The notes beneath the pieces are model-generated. The model saw nothing but the letters and a program-made list of their open reading frames with translations, was not told the origin of the DNA and searched no databases. A stretch of 64,000 bases of DNA from Tillus elongatus (lineage: Eukaryota > Arthropoda > Insecta > Coleoptera > Cleridae). The stretch is taken from the NCBI GenBank assembly GCA_964006375.1, contig OZ023267.1, forward strand, positions 37,831,766 through 37,895,765. Reading direction: 5' to 3'. This document shows, one piece after another, positions 61,141 to 64,000 of this stretch. How positions within the stretch are numbered: position 1 is the first letter of the stretch; each line of letters starts with the position of its first letter. The position numbers were made by a program, and so were the translations under genes.

Positions 61141-62204
61141 AAACTTGGGAAAAATCTTGTTTTTGTGAAAACTGAGGTTAATAAGTCTTTATGTTCAAGT
61201 TTTTCTGGTGGAAAATCGGGAAAAAACTTTTTGAAAGCTATATTTTTTAAATTATTAAGGTGAGTGGAAAGGAATTCTTCACATATATAGAGCATCTTCT
61301 CATATATTAATTTTGAGGCGTTTCCTCAACACAAATTTAAGTTGTCCTGAATTAAAGAAATTTTAAAACTACGACACGCTCCTAAAAGTTTAAGGCGTGT
61401 GTAATGTGTGTGGGAGAGGTTAACATAACGGATGTCTTAGTTTGTTTTCTTTAAATGTTGGAAAGCTACAAAATCTGCCTAATGAATTGTAACAGCCAGG
61501 GTTGTCAGTTTCAAAATTTTATTACAAAAAGTTGGGAAGTTTGCCTCGTTAAATTAAGGGTAATATTTATTTCTAGAATTGATTTGTTATTCAAATAGAT
61601 ATATGGTAAAATTGGCAGCTAAAGAGTTTAAGCCTGATTTTAACTTGTGATCCAAACAATAATAAATAAAAACGTTCAAGTTCAATAAAACTTTTTCAAT
61701 TATAACATTTTTGGTGAATTTAGTCTAGGGAGATTTATCTATTGATTTGGCATTCTGAAATGACCGACAACACAATTCTTTCTTGGTCACGTGGTCAGAA
61801 ATTTAATTGCTATTTGTTTGTTCTGTTATTTGAATTCTTATAGCAAATGGCACGGTTTATGTAGCACCATATGTCATATCAATATTTTTTTTAGATTGAT
61901 GGGAGAATCGATTCTTTTTCGAATAATAATTTTAGTTTATATGAAAAGCTTGTGAATAGAATCATTGCTTTGTTTGATCATATGCGAAACGAGTAGGTTG
62001 TCTAAGACCCTAACCTTTAAAATAAGTTATGTTGAATTCTTTTACACAGGAACAATACGTATGCAATCAGGACTCTTAAAACTTGTGTAAATATTGCAAA
62101 TTTTGAAAATATATTAATTCTTTATTTAAAATCGAAACTCAAAAATTAATAAAGAATATATAAACCCTGGATAAATAATCATTTCAAGTGAACAGCTATA
62201 GCTC
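61141..62204. other. Intron, nothing recognised
   Basis: The minus-strand frame 61295-60786 continues leftwards out of the LINE, but residues encoded above 61140 show no family similarity. The rest is AT-rich and featureless. Confidence 0.35.
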
Positions 62205-62208
62205 GTTG

Positions 62209-62298
62209 AAAAAACCGGTTCTCCTGCTATCAGCGAAGTTAAACAACCTCGGGTGTGGTCAGTTCTTGGATGGGTGACCACCTGGGAGCATCGTCTAC
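62209..62298 (+). pseudogene. 5S rRNA-derived sequence
   Basis: CCGGTTCTC, ATCAGCGAAGTTAAACAACC, TCGGGTGTGGTCAGTTCTTG and GATGGGTGACCACCTGGGA follow the order of the 5S rRNA gene from about its base 27 to base 103, including the internal promoter (A box, intermediate element, C box). The first ~26 and last ~15 bases are missing, and substitutions at conserved places show that it is not a working 5S gene. It ends exactly where the transposase relic (62298-62836) begins. It could be a retroposed 5S pseudogene or the head of a 5S-derived (SINE3-type) SINE. Confidence 0.75.
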
Positions 62299-62836
62299 TG
62301 TTACTCACTCCTGTTTTGGCGATCCACTTCCTGCATCCATCGAGAATTTTTTCTGACCAGTAATGCATATTGTGCAAATTAACTTTCCCACAACTAGTAA
62401 AAGTTGCTTCGTCAGTCTCTAAAATCTGGGAGGGAAATTGGCGATCTTCATTGCGTATATTCCCTAACTAATAACAATAATTCAGCTGACTGTCAAAATC
62501 GGTACCTGAAAGGGCCTGATGTAGAACTGCATGGTAGAGATGTAGCTTAAAATCCTTTAGAATGCGAAACAATGTAGTGCAAGTTATACCTAAGTGTGAA
62601 GAAATGTTTCTAATGCTCAAGTGCGGATCCACTTGCATTTTTTTGAAATTTAAAAAAATCCGCTCAGACCATATGCTACGGGCAAAATTTGTGAAAATAA
62701 ACATTTTCGTCATAAAATTACAAAATCTATGAACATCTTCAATATCAGACGTAATACAATAAAACCGTCTGCCTTTTTTTCCCATAGTGGAAATGGGCTC
62801 CCACGTTACTACCCACCTAGTCGGATCCAGGATCAT
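62298..62836 (-). pseudogene. IS630/Tc1/mariner-type transposase, N-terminal half
   Basis: Minus strand from about 62655: VDPHLSIRNISSHLGITCTT, LFRILKDFKLHLYHAVLHQA and DFDSQLNYC form the second helix-turn-helix and linker. After a stop near 62467 the frame continues PSQILETDEATFTSCGKVNL and HNMHYWSEKILDGCRKW (62410-62330), the first catalytic Asp block (LFSDEATFT..G.VN.HN.HYW). The second and third acidic blocks are absent: the coding sequence stops at the 5S-derived sequence. It is a different half from the fragment at 57205-57640. Confidence 0.82.
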
Positions 62837-64000
62837 CTAATATAACGATCTTATACAGTTTTGGCCCTAATGCTATGAGACATGGTTCCGGTCGTGGGCT
62901 CTCGTACGATCAGGGTCGTCCATGAAAGAACTAACATTGACAGATGAAAAACATTGCGATATTTTGAGTAACAGTTCAGTTTAGGCTATTAACTTGTTGT
63001 GAAGGACAGGAAGAATAATGTCATGCTATAAATTAACGATAATTCAAAATTAACCCCAAATATTTGTCAAATATAAAGAAATACATTGAAATCGCACGTA
63101 ACTTTGATGATGGAGCTTTACCAACATTCAAAATGTCATAATGAAATTACGTTAATGTACAAGAATAATGAGGTGATTGCATAGAGCCAGATGTACCTGG
63201 GTGCGACGTGAATTGTTAATATTTGTGCCGCTGTAAACACGAAATGTGTTTGCGCGCATTCAAATAATTTATGAATGGACTCAAAACTGTTTTTGATTAA
63301 TTAAATCTAGTCCATTTTAATTAAGTACGTGTATCTCATTTTACCATGTGCACGGAATTTACCTCCAGCTGACCGAAAAATAAATAAACTCTCGCAACAA
63401 AGAATAACACTTTGCATAAATTATTTCCCCTGCCTATATGTACATGTAATTAAATAAGTAGACTTCAAAAGCACAGTGTGCCGTTTTGTTATTCAATTAT
63501 AATTTCGAAATAAACAATATAAAATATATATTTTCCGGGTTGCATGCATATTAAATCTGCTTCAATTATTAATTGCTCACGTAATTTTTAATTCATGCGA
63601 AGTGAAAATACAAATTGCTAGAATATTAGTTTTTCCAGGAGCATAGGTGCATGCTTATTTTCATTTGGTGGTTGATAGTTGGTTTTATGACGGAACATAT
63701 GTAGCAATTTGCAGTAATTGCAGATATAAAATCATTGTTCACAATCAATTAGTACGAAAAATATAATAGATATTTATATGCACATAAAATCACTTACATA
63801 TATATATTTTATATTTCCGCCAATGCGTGTTCACTTTATCAACATATTTACAGTTCATGGAATATTTAAGCGCATTACATCGGTAATAAATGAAAATGTT
63901 TACCCCTGTTATAACAGCTAAACTAATGTTGGGATTTTTCAACATTAATCAACTTTTGTGGCGAACAATTATTTAGAAAAAATTAAAACGACTGAAAATG
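62837..64000. other. Intron, nothing recognised
   Basis: No supported ORF, repeat or exon. The next toy exon (homeodomain part) was searched for by eye in the plus strand and not found. Confidence 0.4.

Overview
This window looks like the inside of one very large insect gene. Three short + strand exons (3321-3549, 11829-12009, 59490-59709) join in frame at proper splice sites. They encode the start of a Pax6-type transcription factor that matches twin of eyeless (toy) better than eyeless. The homeodomain and the rest of the protein must lie to the right, beyond position 64000. The first coding exon, or at least the start of the open frame, probably lies upstream of 3321. The two introns in view are about 8.3 kb and 47.5 kb. 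AT-rich DNA, Jockey-type LINEs, IS630/Tc1/mariner-type transposases and the toy-specific protein sequence all indicate an insect. A beetle is plausible but not proven from this window.

Apart from the exons, the window is mostly transposable-element debris, much of it nested. From 1 to 18 kb there are non-LTR retrotransposon fragments, mostly on the minus strand (1-430, 1890-2950, 5140-8249, 8580-9066, 12567-13930, 14235-14870). There are also a 340 bp foldback (9870-10206), a 1.07 kb foldback element bounded by TA (10462-11526), and an IS630/Tc1/mariner-type element (15318-17551) carrying a younger tRNA-derived SINE (15605-15962) with an 11 bp target-site duplication. From 20.3 to 24.4 kb a minus-strand Jockey LINE is interrupted by a plus-strand LINE (21475-23342) flanked by a 5 bp duplication.

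From 18.5 to 58.3 kb one repeat family dominates; I call it the GCAGCAAG family. Its left end carries the small hairpin ACGCA-GCAAG-TGCGT, its right end carries a hairpin built from TTAGTGAATTTT and its complement, and most longer copies hold a long dinucleotide microsatellite at the same internal place. About 16 copies or fragments are present. One has split a Ty1/copia pol relic (26.9-28.8 kb). In another the microsatellite is (AC)n rather than (TA)n, and an L1/Tx1-like LINE 3' half with an open frame of roughly 490 codons (33676-35430) sits inside that array. A separate 1.78 kb element with about 225 bp terminal inverted repeats and an unrecognised ORF lies at 46844-48624. LINE pieces bordered by (TA)n arrays lie at 50.85-52.48 kb.

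The last part (57.2-62.9 kb) holds the third toy exon, two more transposase relics, a LINE fragment of R1/I-like type (60240-61140) and a 5S rRNA-derived sequence (62209-62298). No complete host gene other than the toy fragment was found. Long AT-rich stretches with no recognisable content are listed as such; they may contain toy intronic enhancers, but nothing in single-sequence reading can show that.
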